A stretch of DNA of 64,000 bases from Chitinophagaceae bacterium (GTDB lineage Bacteria > Bacteroidota > Bacteroidia > Chitinophagales > Chitinophagaceae). The DNA lies in assembly GCA_016710165.1 (NCBI GenBank), contig JADJLJ010000002.1, forward strand, positions 248,001-312,000, read 5' to 3'. Under the pieces are notes generated by a model, which was given only the letters and a program-made list of their open reading frames with translations, searched no databases and was not told the DNA's origin. Shown piece after piece: positions 46,201-55,659 of the stretch (positions within the stretch are counted from its first letter, which is position 1; each line of letters begins with the position of its first letter). The position numbers were made by a program, and so were the translations under genes.

Positions 46201-46686
46201 GCCATTGGTATCCAGCGTATCTCCCTGCTTGATGGAAATGATATTTGACGAAAGTGTTTTTGGCAACACCACTTTTTCAAACAAGGCCTCGGGGTACGTT
46301 ACAATGGCCCCAACCCTGTTTTCGCCATGCGGATTTGAAAAACGGGTAAGGCATTCGGTCCGCAGCATCACATGGCTGGGGTTCAGTAACCGGTAGTTCT
46401 TTTTGTTCTTGAAAGACGAAGGAAAATAGAACAGGTTCAATGCCCCTGAGATGTTCTCCAGCGTATTGTGAAAATAGGCGGCTTCCTCCGCATCCCGTAG
46501 AATGATGACATGGTTTAACCGGGAGGCTGCCGGGTGGTTAAAAACAGTGGAAACGATGAATGGGGTTATACTGCCATGCAGCCCGGAGAGGTGAATTTGC
46601 CCGGGCCGGGACGCAGTGATCCGGTCCACTATCGTAAAACAGCGGCTGTCATTCACGTACTCCTTCAGCAGCATTTCCAGGTTCAT
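43243..46686 (-). CDS. mfd: Transcription-repair coupling factor Mfd
   Basis: Mfd removes stalled RNA polymerase and recruits UvrA. I start at ATG 46686 (MNLEMLLKEYV); an upstream ATG would add ten residues. Domains in order: UvrB-homology region, RNA polymerase-interacting domain (GDYVTHIDHGVGVYSGLQKI), SF2 translocase with GDVGFGKTEIAIRAAFK, IIDEEQKFG, LTATPIPRT and QLRGRVGRSNKKAF, and the C-terminal TRCF domain. Near residues 339-348, PQTTNHKPQ encoded by a heptad repeat is inserted between YFTNE and IDFSTKEQ. The frame is intact. Confidence 0.96.
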   Translation of the reverse strand: MNLEMLLKEYVNDSRCFTIVDRITASRPGQIHLSGLHGSITPFIVSTVFNHPAASRLNHVIILRDAEEAAYFHNTLENISGALNLFYFPSSFKNKKNYRLLNPSHVMLRTECLTRFSNPHGENRVGAIVTYPEALFEKVVLPKTLSSNIISIKQGDTLDTNGIYEKFIGYGFKRTDFVYEPGQFAVRGGILDIYSFGNEKPYRVELFGNEVDSIRIFDPETQLSERKLLQVNIIPNVETQFETGEKVSLWEFLPENTVVWTEDWEFIKDKIEQQEDEFRVWSRLGREGFVVDKESDETEDITVKKEVSEDDFVTAAVIEEQIKQRHIVEFGNKSYFTNEPQTTNHKPQIDFSTKEQPSFNRQFDLLIKNLKEYEAKKYSIYLFAENPRQLERLHTIFVDLKAEVNIIPVPVSIHEGFIDDDLKLVCYTDHQIFQRYHKYRVKQAFSKNKALTLKMLRELQPGDYVTHIDHGVGVYSGLQKIEASGKLQEAVRIQYKDGDLLYVNISSLHKISKYSGKEGTVPKMNKLGSDVWNKLKDKTKKQVKDIATDLIKLYAKRKAQEGFAHSPDNYLQTELEASFIYEDTPDQARATEDVKRDMEKPSPMDRLVCGDVGFGKTEIAIRAAFKTCCDGKQAAVLVPTTILAYQHYKTFGDRLKDFPVTVDFINRFKSSRQKKETLQKVAEGKIDIIIGTHALLNKEVKFKDLGLMIIDEEQKFGVAAKEKLKQLRTTVDSLTLTATPIPRTLQFSLMGARDLSIINTPPPNRQPIQTEVMQFNEDAIRDIIYYETERGGQVFFIHNRVKGLAEMKELIQGLCPDLSIAYAHGQMEGDQLEDTILDFMDKKYDVLVCTNIVESGVDIPNVNTIIVNNAHQFGLSDLHQLRGRVGRSNKKAFCYLFAPPMSTLPVDSRKRLSTLEQYSELGSGFQIAMRDLDIRGAGNMLGGEQSGFIAEIGFEMYQKILDEAIRELKRSEFKELFKAEIRQQDDFVTDCSIDTDLEILIPDSYVESITERLSLYSRLDNCETQDDLVAFHREMTDRFGPVPEQVEDLFTTVRCRRLAVDLGFEKMLLKNETLRCFFVGNPDSPYFQSELFNGILQFLQTGTNKGKLKQVGKNGILVVESIRSMKDLHEFLLKMHSASVKEATPAS
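45645..45672. repeat. In-frame heptad repeat in mfd, GTGGTTT family (4 units)
   Basis: GTGGTTT, ATGGTTT, GTGGTTT and GTGGTTC. Translated on the minus strand as PQTTNHKPQ. It is the same word family as 20891-20967 and 57412-57446. Confidence 0.65.
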
Positions 46687-46847
46687 CAGGGCGGCAAAGA
46701 TAAGCCGAATAGCCATTCTGCATAAATTATGCGTATGCCTGCAATACGGGGGGCAGCAAAACCGTTATTCCCGTTGTCTTATCATGGTTTTTGTGCATAT
46801 TTTTATACATCACCTGTTTTAAGGGAAATCCAATTGTGAACCGGTTA

Positions 46848-49800
46848 ATGAAAAAAGGCTGCTTATATTTTTTACCCGCATTTTTTTTGATTGTCCAGTT
46901 AGAGGTAACGGCACAAAATAATGACCTGCCTGTGCGTTTCCGGGCGGGCAATTTTATTACGGGCAATAACATACAGCGGCATAGCTTTCAGAAGAATGAT
47001 CTGCAACCTTCTTTATTCAATAACGACTATTATGTGCTGGTTCAGTTCTCGAAACTGCCTTCCCCAGAAACAAAGCGGTCTTTGAAAGATGCCGGGCTGG
47101 AGTTATTGAACTATGTACCCGGTAATGCATATTTCGCTGTCATTAAGAAAGGGTTTGATTTTTCTGCTGCAGACAGGTATGCCATTGTTTCCATCAACAG
47201 CATCCCGGTTTTTTATAAGATCGATAAGGATGTTCTTTCTTACCCGGGAAAGCAGGATAAGGTTCTTGCGGTGAGTTATTATGCACCTGCCGGCAGGGCT
47301 GTGGTGATGCAGGAACTGCAGAAGGCCGGAGCCGGAATTGTTACCACAAAGTTTGCAAACACCGATGTTATATTCATCCGTCCATCCGGGGCAGATATCA
47401 ATGCAATTGCTGCATTACCATTTGTAAGTTATATAAACCTGCAATCGCTTACCGATAAGCCGTTGAATTATAAAAGTGCGCCCATGCATGGAGTAAGCAG
47501 CCTGCTTTCTTCTTCCGGAAGGAACTTGAATGGTAAAGGCATTGCTGTTGGAATAGGAGATAACTCGGAGGTTGCCACCGCACATCTTGACTTTACCGGA
47601 AGGGTCATCAGCCGGGTACCTTTCCCGATCAGTTTTCATGGCATACATGTTACAGGCACCGTAGCCGGTGCCGGGCTGCTCAATCCCAAATACAACGGAA
47701 TGGCGCCGAAGGCAACCATTGTAAGCCAGTACCTGAGTGATATCATCACCAATACACCCACCTATGTTGCGGACTACAACATGATCGCCACCAATAATTC
47801 GTACACAGCAGCTGACGACAGTTGTGCGGGAACCGGGGTGTATGATGTACTGAGTAATTATACCGACGACCAGGTGAAGACCTACGACAAAGTGTTGCAT
47901 GTTGTTTCTGCCGGCAATGACGGGACGTACACCTGTTCACCATACCCAGTTTCATTTGCAACAATAAAATCAGGATACCAGTGTGCAAAGAATGTTTTAA
48001 CGGTTGGCGCCATGGATTCCATTTACGCAATTGCCGGTTTCAGCAGCCGGGGCCCTGTGCAGGACGGAAGATTAAAGCCCGAGATCGTTGCCGATGGCGT
48101 TAATGTGTATTCAACCAGGCAATTCAACACGTACGGGACTAACAGCGGCACCAGCATGTCGGGCCCTGTGGTTGCCGGCGCTGTCACCATATTAAATGAA
48201 CAATACCGTAAATTGAATGCCGGGACAGTTCCCAAAGCTTCTTTGGTAAAAGCATTGCTGTGCAATACAGCAGAAGACCTGGGTAACCCTGGCCCGGATT
48301 ATACGTTTGGCTTTGGTATGCTCAATGCCCGTAAGGCTGTTGAAGCAATGGAAGGAACACAATACTTCATAAGCAGTACAACGCCTTCCACTAATACCAT
48401 TGCAGTGCCTGCAGGAGTAAGGCGATTGAAAGTAATGCTGTACTGGGCTGACCCGGCTGCTGCGGCAAACGCTGCAAGCACGTTGATCAATGATCTTGAC
48501 CTTACCGTTACTGCCCCCGGGCCGGTAACACATCTTCCCCTGATACTGGATGCAACGGCAGCGAATGTAAATGCGAATGCAGCCCCGGGTGCCGACCATG
48601 TGAATAATATTGAACAGGTGGTGATCGATAACCCGGCTGCCGGGAATTATGACCTGAATGTAAACGCTTTTGCTGTTCCGCAGGGCCCGCAGGAATATGT
48701 ACTTACCTATTCGATGGAGATGAATGGCATTACAGTGGATCATCCGTTTGGCGGAGAAACACTGGTGCCGGGCGATACCGAAACCATCCGCTGGACCGCT
48801 TATGGGGATGAGTCAAATACGTTCACACTGGAATATTTTGACGGCACAACCTGGAACCTGATCAATGGTAATGTGCCTGCTACCGCAAGATCTTATTACT
48901 GGACGGTTCCGTCAACGGTAAGCAATAATTACCGCATCCGGATAAGCAGGAATTCATCTGCCTATACCGATCAAAGCGATTACGATTTTGTAGTGATCGG
49001 TCAGCCAACGGTGAATTTACCACCCACGGTTCCCTGCGAAGGCTTTGTCCAGTTAGACTGGGCTGCCGTTTCCGGCGCCACATCCTATGATATCTGGCAG
49101 CAGAAAGGTGATTCAATGGCCATCATCGGGAATACGACCGGCCTCACCTATTTAGTGCAGGGACTGAACAGCTCTACCGCATATTGGTTTGGCGTGAGTG
49201 CAAAGAACGGAACAGTGAATGGCAGGCGGTCCATTTCCAGGACTTCAACCCCTTCATCGGGTACGTGTACCTTATCCGGCTTCGACAACAACTTTAAAGC
49301 CGTTTCCATCAGTGCGCCTGTCAGCGGCAGGCAGTTGACTTCCTCTGCATTAACAGCCACAGAGCAGGTACGGTTTACCATTAAAAACCTGGATAATGCT
49401 GCGTCTTCCGGAAATTATGACCTGTATTACCAGGTAAACAGTAACGCCCCGGTGATGGAAAGCAGTTCAACGGTGGTGAATTCGCTGGCTACCCGGCTAT
49501 ATACATTTGCCACTACGGCCGATCTTTCTGCAACCGGTATCTATACCATTAAAGCCTGGGTAAAGAGAACCGGCGATACACAGCCGCTGGATGATACGGT
49601 TTCGGTTACGATAAAAAATCTTGTAAACCCGTTGATCACGCTCCCACAGACAGATGGATTTGAAACGGCGATCGTAAAAGAATATGTGGTCAATACGACC
49701 GGGCTCGACAGTATTGACAAAGTTGATTTTAAAACCAACTCGGTAAGAGGCAGGGCAAGGACATTTGTGAACACCGGGTTTGCGCATAACGGGAGCAGGG

Positions 49801-52127
49801 CGATCACCCTGGACCAGTTCCCTTACAATGCAGCAACAACAACCGACAGTATGCTGATGACCTACAACCTGAACAATTATATTTCAGGCAACCAGCTGCG
49901 TATTGATTTTTATTACAAGAACCACGGGCAGGAGAATAATGCCAATAATAAAGTGTGGATACGTGGCAGCGATACAAAAGCATGGGTGCAGGCCTATGAC
50001 CTTGTTGCCAACCAGGCCGGGCTCGGACAATGGAAACATGCCGTAATAAATGTGAATGATGTGCTGGATACGGTATTGCCGGCACAGCCCATCAGCACCA
50101 GCTTTCAGATCAAATTCGGTCAGCAGGGGAATACCTCCGCCAACAACCCCAACCCGATCATTGACCAGGACGATGGTTATACTTTTGATGATGTAACGCT
50201 AAAAGAAGCGGCCAATGATATCGGCATACTGAACATCATATCTCCGTCCATAACAGGCTGCGGTACCTATGGCCCCCAGCCTGTTTCACTGCAGGTAAAG
50301 AATTACAGCGCTGCAACATTCACCAACGTACCGGTTTATTACCGGGTAAATGGCGGTGCACCCGTAATGGAAACGATCGCATCCCTGGCACCAGGTACCT
50401 ATACACATACATTTGCTGTTCCGGAAAATCTTACGGTTAACACCGATTACAGTTTTGATTTCTGGGTAAATGAGCCAACCGATAACTACACTAATAATGA
50501 CAGTGTGTTGAATCATGCTTTCCGTACCAGCCTGGTTATAAATACCTTTCCTTACCTGGAAGGATTTGAAAGCAATGATGGAAGCTGGTACAGCAAGGGC
50601 TCAAACAACAGCTGGCAATGGGGTACACCGGCAAAGGCCACGATCAGTAAAGCAGCCAACGGAACCAATGCCTGGGTGACATCGCTTACCGGTAACTACC
50701 AGAACAATGAACTTTCTTATTTGTACTCGCCCTGCTTCAACCTGGGCGGAATGACACAGCCAGTTTTATCCTTCAGTCACATATTTGAGATCGAAGACGG
50801 AACCCCGGCAGATTATAACTGGATCGAGTATTCAGATAATGGCGGCGTTACCTGGAACCGGCTGGGATCAAACGGGGTAGGTACCAACTGGTTCAATGAT
50901 CCAACCGGCAAAAAACAATGGCGCACTTCACTTACCACCTGGCATGTGGCCAGCACCGATATTCCAACCACCGCAGGCAATGTCCGTTTCCGCTTTGTCA
51001 TGTCGAGCGATATGGGCATTAACCGCGAAGGCGTGGGTATTGATGATATCCATGTGTTTGATAAAGCGCTTATTTATGATGTTCCGGCAACCGTAACAGG
51101 CTTAACACAAACGGTGAACGGGTCGAACTGGGTACATTTTACTTCGGGCGGGAAAAGGGTGGCATCCGTCAATGCCAATGGATTTGACCTGGGAAGTACC
51201 ACCGTGGATGTATACCCCTACACCGGTGCAGTACGTACACAGAATAATCAATACTACCTGAACAGGAATATTGTGATACGCCCGACCAATGTACCGGGTG
51301 GGTATGTGTCTGTCCGTTTTTATTTTACCGACGCAGAAGCCAAGGGCTTGCTGGCTGCAACCGGCTGTGGCCCTTGCACCAAGCCCAACGATCCGTATGA
51401 ACTGGGGGTAACCAAGTACAGCGGAACAGCCATCCAGGAGAACGGAACACTGGCTGATAATTTCGGTGGTTCCTATATGTATATATTGCCGGCAAATACG
51501 GAGATCATTCCATATGATAATGGCTATTATGCAGAATATCCTGTAAACAGTTTCAGTGAGTTCTGGCTCAACAACGGTGGGGTGAACCACAATGAACCAC
51601 TTCCCGTCAGCCTGGTTTCTTTTGAAGCGCTTAAACAAAACAACAAGGTGCTGCTTCAATGGACCACCTCAAATGAAGTGAACAGCGGCCGCTTTATTGT
51701 TGAACGAAGCGGGGATGGCATCCATTACATCCCTGTTGGAGAGGTACCTGCAAAGAATACCGCAGGCAATAATTATTATGGTCTGACCGACCCGGCGCCA
51801 ATGTCCGGTTTGAATTATTACCGGCTGAAAATGGTTGACCGGGATGGAGCCTTTCAATATTCGCCCGTGCGGAAGATAAATTTCAATAATGACGGGGATG
51901 ATATTACGCTGTATCCAAACCCGGTTGTCAATGCAACGCTGTTCATTGCTTCATCCGGTAATTGCAATAAAGCGCTTTTATACGATGTGTCGGGTAAGCT
52001 CATTAAAACCTTTATCCTGCAGGGAAGAAATAATACGTTGAACCTGGCAGGAATTGCCAAAGGTGTTTACCAACTCAGGATTTTTACAGAAAACGCTGTG
52101 AGAACAGAGAAGATACTTATTCAATAA
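46848..52127 (+). CDS. Large secreted S8 (subtilisin-like) protease with T9SS type A tail
   Basis: Start at ATG 46848 gives a good signal peptide. A propeptide-like region (about 30-160) precedes the subtilase domain, with Asp in VGIGDNSE (about 238), His in FHGIHVTGTVAG (about 267) and Ser in SGTSMSGPVVAGAV (about 436). A Pro/beta domain, a fibronectin III-like domain (CEGFVQLDWAAVSGATSY), CARDB- and MAM-like repeats (EGFESNDGSWY) and a type A sorting domain (LYPNPVVNATLF...ALLYDVSGKLI...GVYQLRI) follow. About 1759 residues. It is exported through T9SS and probably anchored to or released from the cell surface to digest proteins. Confidence 0.92.
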   Translation: MKKGCLYFLPAFFLIVQLEVTAQNNDLPVRFRAGNFITGNNIQRHSFQKNDLQPSLFNNDYYVLVQFSKLPSPETKRSLKDAGLELLNYVPGNAYFAVIKKGFDFSAADRYAIVSINSIPVFYKIDKDVLSYPGKQDKVLAVSYYAPAGRAVVMQELQKAGAGIVTTKFANTDVIFIRPSGADINAIAALPFVSYINLQSLTDKPLNYKSAPMHGVSSLLSSSGRNLNGKGIAVGIGDNSEVATAHLDFTGRVISRVPFPISFHGIHVTGTVAGAGLLNPKYNGMAPKATIVSQYLSDIITNTPTYVADYNMIATNNSYTAADDSCAGTGVYDVLSNYTDDQVKTYDKVLHVVSAGNDGTYTCSPYPVSFATIKSGYQCAKNVLTVGAMDSIYAIAGFSSRGPVQDGRLKPEIVADGVNVYSTRQFNTYGTNSGTSMSGPVVAGAVTILNEQYRKLNAGTVPKASLVKALLCNTAEDLGNPGPDYTFGFGMLNARKAVEAMEGTQYFISSTTPSTNTIAVPAGVRRLKVMLYWADPAAAANAASTLINDLDLTVTAPGPVTHLPLILDATAANVNANAAPGADHVNNIEQVVIDNPAAGNYDLNVNAFAVPQGPQEYVLTYSMEMNGITVDHPFGGETLVPGDTETIRWTAYGDESNTFTLEYFDGTTWNLINGNVPATARSYYWTVPSTVSNNYRIRISRNSSAYTDQSDYDFVVIGQPTVNLPPTVPCEGFVQLDWAAVSGATSYDIWQQKGDSMAIIGNTTGLTYLVQGLNSSTAYWFGVSAKNGTVNGRRSISRTSTPSSGTCTLSGFDNNFKAVSISAPVSGRQLTSSALTATEQVRFTIKNLDNAASSGNYDLYYQVNSNAPVMESSSTVVNSLATRLYTFATTADLSATGIYTIKAWVKRTGDTQPLDDTVSVTIKNLVNPLITLPQTDGFETAIVKEYVVNTTGLDSIDKVDFKTNSVRGRARTFVNTGFAHNGSRAITLDQFPYNAATTTDSMLMTYNLNNYISGNQLRIDFYYKNHGQENNANNKVWIRGSDTKAWVQAYDLVANQAGLGQWKHAVINVNDVLDTVLPAQPISTSFQIKFGQQGNTSANNPNPIIDQDDGYTFDDVTLKEAANDIGILNIISPSITGCGTYGPQPVSLQVKNYSAATFTNVPVYYRVNGGAPVMETIASLAPGTYTHTFAVPENLTVNTDYSFDFWVNEPTDNYTNNDSVLNHAFRTSLVINTFPYLEGFESNDGSWYSKGSNNSWQWGTPAKATISKAANGTNAWVTSLTGNYQNNELSYLYSPCFNLGGMTQPVLSFSHIFEIEDGTPADYNWIEYSDNGGVTWNRLGSNGVGTNWFNDPTGKKQWRTSLTTWHVASTDIPTTAGNVRFRFVMSSDMGINREGVGIDDIHVFDKALIYDVPATVTGLTQTVNGSNWVHFTSGGKRVASVNANGFDLGSTTVDVYPYTGAVRTQNNQYYLNRNIVIRPTNVPGGYVSVRFYFTDAEAKGLLAATGCGPCTKPNDPYELGVTKYSGTAIQENGTLADNFGGSYMYILPANTEIIPYDNGYYAEYPVNSFSEFWLNNGGVNHNEPLPVSLVSFEALKQNNKVLLQWTTSNEVNSGRFIVERSGDGIHYIPVGEVPAKNTAGNNYYGLTDPAPMSGLNYYRLKMVDRDGAFQYSPVRKINFNNDGDDITLYPNPVVNATLFIASSGNCNKALLYDVSGKLIKTFILQGRNNTLNLAGIAKGVYQLRIFTENAVRTEKILIQ

Positions 52128-52182
52128 ACGGTTGAGTCTGTACCGGGCTTTCTATGTGTCCGGTGTGGTTCAACCGGTTTTC
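52126..52182 (+). terminator. Possible terminator after the S8 protease gene
   Basis: Nested stems CGGTTGA/TCAACCG and ACCGG/CCGGT, followed by a short T-rich tract. Confidence 0.4.
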
Positions 52183-52238
52183 CCTTTCACGAAAGTATTT
52201 TTATTCCATTTCTTTGTACCTTCCCGCAAACATAATTA

Positions 52239-52958
52239 ATGGCATTACAACCGTGGCGAACCGGCCATGTTATCCGGGTAGAGAATGAAACAAAAGACAC
52301 AAAAAGGTACTGGATACAGGTACCCGAATTAACCTCCTTCGATTTTGCACCCGGACAGTTTGTTACCCTCGATCTTCCCATTCATGAAAAGCCCAACCGC
52401 CGCCTGCGCAGCTATTCCATTGCTTCCTGGCCCGACGGCAGCAATATCTTTGAGCTGGTCATTGTACTCGACAGGAGGGGAACCGGGACAAATTATATTT
52501 TCGAGCATGTGGAAACAGGTTCTGTGGTTACTTTCCGGGGTCCGCAGGGCGTCTTTACGTTAAAAGAGCCACTGGATAAAGAGATATTCTTTATTTGCAC
52601 CGGTACCGGCATTGCACCATTCCGCAGCATGATACATCACATACAGAACAAGGCAATACCCCACAAAGGCATTAACCTCGTATTTGGGTGCCGCACAAAA
52701 GATAACCTGCTGTATCATGATGAAATGACGGAACTGCAGGATGCCGTAGCCGGGTTCAGGTATGTGCCTGTTCTGTCAAGAGAGCAATGGGAGGGTAAGA
52801 CCGGTTATGTTCATGCCGTGTACGAAGAGCTTTGTGCCCAAAGGCAACCGGCCAGTTTCTTTTTATGCGGGTGGAAGGGCATGATCGATGAAGCAAAGAA
52901 ACGGATCCTGGATATGGGGTATGATAAAAAGGATATTCATGTGGAGATATATGGCTGA
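52239..52958 (+). CDS. Ferredoxin-NADP(+) reductase-like FAD oxidoreductase
   Basis: The 239-residue protein has the FNR-type FAD site RLRSYSIASWP (about 55-65), the NAD(P) site FFICTGTGIAPFRSMIHH (about 115-132), and a C-terminal FFLCGWKGMIDEAKKRILDMG. There is no attached ferredoxin domain. It lies 134 bp upstream of nuoA on the same strand. Since the complex I operon here lacks nuoEFG, an electron link between NAD(P)H, ferredoxin and complex I is a reasonable but unproven reading. Confidence 0.85.
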   Translation: MALQPWRTGHVIRVENETKDTKRYWIQVPELTSFDFAPGQFVTLDLPIHEKPNRRLRSYSIASWPDGSNIFELVIVLDRRGTGTNYIFEHVETGSVVTFRGPQGVFTLKEPLDKEIFFICTGTGIAPFRSMIHHIQNKAIPHKGINLVFGCRTKDNLLYHDEMTELQDAVAGFRYVPVLSREQWEGKTGYVHAVYEELCAQRQPASFFLCGWKGMIDEAKKRILDMGYDKKDIHVEIYG

Positions 52959-53092
52959 TCTTTCAGTCATAATAAAAAATGATCAAAATCATCCGGTACA
53001 ATGATAAATGCCATGCAGGGAGCTAAGTTTAGCGAAACCATTTTTTCATTAACTTGTACCACCAAAAACACTTCATTCAACAACTGAATTCT

Positions 53093-53443
53093 ATGGGTGC
53101 ATCTTCCATGATCGTTCTGATAATTGCAGCGCTGGCATTTTCTACAATTGCTGTTCTGATCGCCAAGTTTGTCACAAAATATACCAAGAACCCACAGAAA
53201 GGGGAACCTTACGAATGCGGCATACCCACTACCGGTAAAACCTGGATTCAATTGAATGTCGGGTACTATTTATTTGCCCTGGTGTTTTTGATCTTTGATG
53301 TGGAACTGATATTTATTTTCCCCTGGGCGGTAGTTGCAAAATCAGTGGGGTGGGTTGCCCTGGTTGAGATCGTTATCTTCATTTTTATATTATTTATGGG
53401 ATTCTTATATGCACAGAAAAAAGGTGCACTAAAATGGATGTAA
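53093..53443 (+). CDS. nuoA: NADH-quinone oxidoreductase subunit A
   Basis: This is a small membrane subunit of complex I. Start chosen at ATG 53093 (MGASSMIVLI); a TTG 39 bp upstream is possible. The family motif KGEPYECGIPTTGK is followed by two helices with FDVELIFIFPWAV (about 69-81). The 116-residue length is normal. It overlaps nuoB by 10 bp. It is the first gene of the operon nuoABCDHIJKLMN. Confidence 0.95.
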   Translation: MGASSMIVLIIAALAFSTIAVLIAKFVTKYTKNPQKGEPYECGIPTTGKTWIQLNVGYYLFALVFLIFDVELIFIFPWAVVAKSVGWVALVEIVIFIFILFMGFLYAQKKGALKWM

Positions 53444-53970
53444 TGCAAAACATAACGCCCAAAGATTTTCCAGGACAGGTGCATGAAACACCCGGTGGTG
53501 GTATTGTATTGAGTAAACTGGATGACGTGATCAACTGGGCCAGGTCCAATTCACTATGGCCGCTCACATTTGCCACCAGTTGTTGTGGTATTGAATATAT
53601 GGCCGTAGCCGGCGCCAAATACGACTTTTCAAGATTTGGATTCGAAGTGGCACGTGCCTCGCCCAGGCAGGCCGATGTTATCATCATTGCAGGTACCATC
53701 GTTAATAAAATGGGTCCGGTATTAAAACGTTTGTACGACCAGATGGGTGATCCTAAATATGTAATTGCCATGGGGGCATGTGCCATCAGCGGCGGTCCCT
53801 TCTTCTATAATACCTATTCAGTGGTAAAAGGCGCCGACCATATCATACCGGTAGATGTGTATGTAGCTGGTTGCCCGCCAAGGCCCGAAGCATTGCTGCA
53901 TGCCTTGATAAGTTTACAGGAGAAGATAAAGGCCGGTAAGACAAGAGAACAAATAAAGTCAGGTATATAA
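53434..53970 (+). CDS. nuoB: NADH-quinone oxidoreductase subunit B
   Basis: This peripheral subunit carries cluster N2, which passes electrons to quinone. The cysteine ligands are visible: the tandem pair in ATSCCGIEYMA (about 47-57), GACAISGGPF (about 111-120) and VAGCPPRPEALL (about 144-155). It has 178 residues and overlaps nuoA by 10 bp, with nuoC 6 bp downstream. Translational coupling is likely. Confidence 0.97.
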   Translation: MDVMQNITPKDFPGQVHETPGGGIVLSKLDDVINWARSNSLWPLTFATSCCGIEYMAVAGAKYDFSRFGFEVARASPRQADVIIIAGTIVNKMGPVLKRLYDQMGDPKYVIAMGACAISGGPFFYNTYSVVKGADHIIPVDVYVAGCPPRPEALLHALISLQEKIKAGKTREQIKSGI

Positions 53971-53976
53971 TACAGT

Positions 53977-54435
53977 ATGAACAACGGGGAATTGAAAACC
54001 AAAATAACCGAACTGCTTTCCGCAGCCACCTTTGATGAGAGTGGAGAATGGCTCAATGTAAATATAGAGCCTGCTGATTGGTTATCCTTTGCAGGTAAAC
54101 TCCGCAATGATGATTCCTTATTCTTCGACTACCTTTTTTGCCTTACCTGTATAGACTGGAAGACCCATCTTTCCATGGTATACCACCTCAGTTCTACAAA
54201 ATACCGCCACAATATAGTTATCAAATCCAAACTCGATGCAAATACACCCGCGATTGAAACCGTAAGCCATATCTGGAGAACGGCTGAATTTCATGAAAGG
54301 GAAGTGTATGAAATGTTTGGCGTTGATTTTTTAAATCACCCCGACCTGCGGTTATTGATATTGCCCGATGGATGGGAAGGTAAGAACCCGATGCGCAAGG
54401 ATTTTGAAGATCCGGTGAATATGATAAAATTATAA
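53977..54435 (+). CDS. nuoC: NADH-quinone oxidoreductase subunit C
   Basis: The 152-residue peripheral subunit ends with the family signature EREVYEMFGVDFLNHPDLRLLILPDGWEGKNPMRKDF (about 110-146). It is a separate gene, not fused to nuoD. The 96-bp gap to nuoD is filled by a 12-unit heptad repeat hairpin. Confidence 0.95.
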   Translation: MNNGELKTKITELLSAATFDESGEWLNVNIEPADWLSFAGKLRNDDSLFFDYLFCLTCIDWKTHLSMVYHLSSTKYRHNIVIKSKLDANTPAIETVSHIWRTAEFHEREVYEMFGVDFLNHPDLRLLILPDGWEGKNPMRKDFEDPVNMIKL

Positions 54436-54447
54436 AGAAATAATAAT

Positions 54448-54531
54448 GAACAAGGAACAAGGAATTTCGAATAACGACCGGAATTACCAACTTCAAAATT
54501 CAATATTCCTTGTTCCTTGTTCAATATTCAT
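54448..54531. repeat. Heptad repeat hairpin between nuoC and nuoD, GAACAAG family (12 units)
   Basis: GAACAAG, GAACAAG, GAATTTC, GAATAAC ... AATTCAA, TATTCCT, TGTTCCT, TGTTCAA, TATTCAT: 84 nt in strict 7-nt phase, with the second half complementary to the first. The nuoD ATG begins at the very next base. Confidence 0.8.
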
Positions 54532-55647
54532 ATGTTTGAAGAAATAGGCACAACCACCGAAGGTGACCTGGTCATCAATGTAGGGCCCCAGCATCCTGCA
54601 ACACATGGTGTATTGCACCTGGTGATCACCCTGAATGGGGAGACCATTAAAAAGGTTGAGCCGCATCTTGGTTATATACATCGTTCCATCGAAAAAATGT
54701 GCGAGAGTTTAACCTACCGGCAATTCATTTATGTGACCAGCCGCATGGATTATCTCTCTGCCCATATAAATAATCATGCCTGCGCCTTATGTGTGGAAAA
54801 GGGAATGCAGATCGAAGTTCCGGAAAGGGCACAGGTGATACGGGTGATCATGGATGAACTTACCCGGATCGCTTCGCATGAATTGTGGTGGGGCGCCATG
54901 GCCATGGACATCGGTGCATTCACACCTTTCTTTCATGCCTTCCGGGAGCGGGAAAAGATCAATGAGATCATGGAGGAAACCTGCGGCGCAAGGCTTACTA
55001 TGAATTATTATGTGCCGGGTGGTTTGATGGCGGACCTGCACCCTGACTTTCAGAGGAAAGTAAAGGAATTCATTGCCCTGTTCAAAAGGAAAGTGAATGA
55101 GTATGATGAATTGGTGACCGGCAATATCATTTTTATAAACAGGATGAAAGGAATAGGCATCCTGTCAAAAGAAAATGCGGTATCATTTGGTTGCACCGGC
55201 CCTGCAGCAAGGGGCAGCGGGGTAAGCTGCGATATCCGGAAATTATATCCTTATGCAGTGTATGGTAAAGTACAGTTTGATGAAATACTGGAAACCGGGT
55301 GTGATTCACTGGCCAGGTATATGATACGGATAAGGGAAATGAAACAATCCATCCGGATTATAGAACAGTTAATTGACAATATCCCGGAAGGCGATTTCCA
55401 GGCAAAAACAAAAGCCGTGTTGAAATTACCCAAAGGAGAATTTTATACCAGGGTGGAAACAGCAAGAGGGGAGCTGGGTGTATATATTGTTAGTGAGGGA
55501 GCAACAACACCTTACCGGATCAAATTCCGTTCACCGGGATTTTCAAACCTTTCGGCCCTGGATCATATGGCGAGGGGAAGTAAGTTGGGAGATCTCGTTG
55601 CCATGATGGGAACGCTGGACCTGGTGATACCGGATATAGACAGATAA
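54532..55647 (+). CDS. nuoD: NADH-quinone oxidoreductase subunit D
   Basis: This is the 49-kDa subunit that forms the quinone pocket with NuoB. ATG 54532 (MFEEIG) is preferred to a TTG in the repeat 15 bp upstream. Signatures: NVGPQHPATHGVLHLVITLNGE (about 17-38), EPHLGYIHRSIEKM, GDSLARY-type CDSLARYMIRIREM, and the C-terminal FSNLSALDHMARGSKLGDLVAMMGTLDLVIPDIDR. It has 371 residues. nuoH follows directly; nuoE, nuoF and nuoG are missing from this point. Confidence 0.96.
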   Translation: MFEEIGTTTEGDLVINVGPQHPATHGVLHLVITLNGETIKKVEPHLGYIHRSIEKMCESLTYRQFIYVTSRMDYLSAHINNHACALCVEKGMQIEVPERAQVIRVIMDELTRIASHELWWGAMAMDIGAFTPFFHAFREREKINEIMEETCGARLTMNYYVPGGLMADLHPDFQRKVKEFIALFKRKVNEYDELVTGNIIFINRMKGIGILSKENAVSFGCTGPAARGSGVSCDIRKLYPYAVYGKVQFDEILETGCDSLARYMIRIREMKQSIRIIEQLIDNIPEGDFQAKTKAVLKLPKGEFYTRVETARGELGVYIVSEGATTPYRIKFRSPGFSNLSALDHMARGSKLGDLVAMMGTLDLVIPDIDR

Positions 55648-55659
55648 AATGAAAATAAT

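Noticed and set aside
54517..54531. TTG at 54517 as the nuoD start, and ATG 55694 as the nuoH start
   Set aside because: Both lie in the repeat hairpins and would add non-conserved residues; ATG 54532 and 55745 give normal N-termini.
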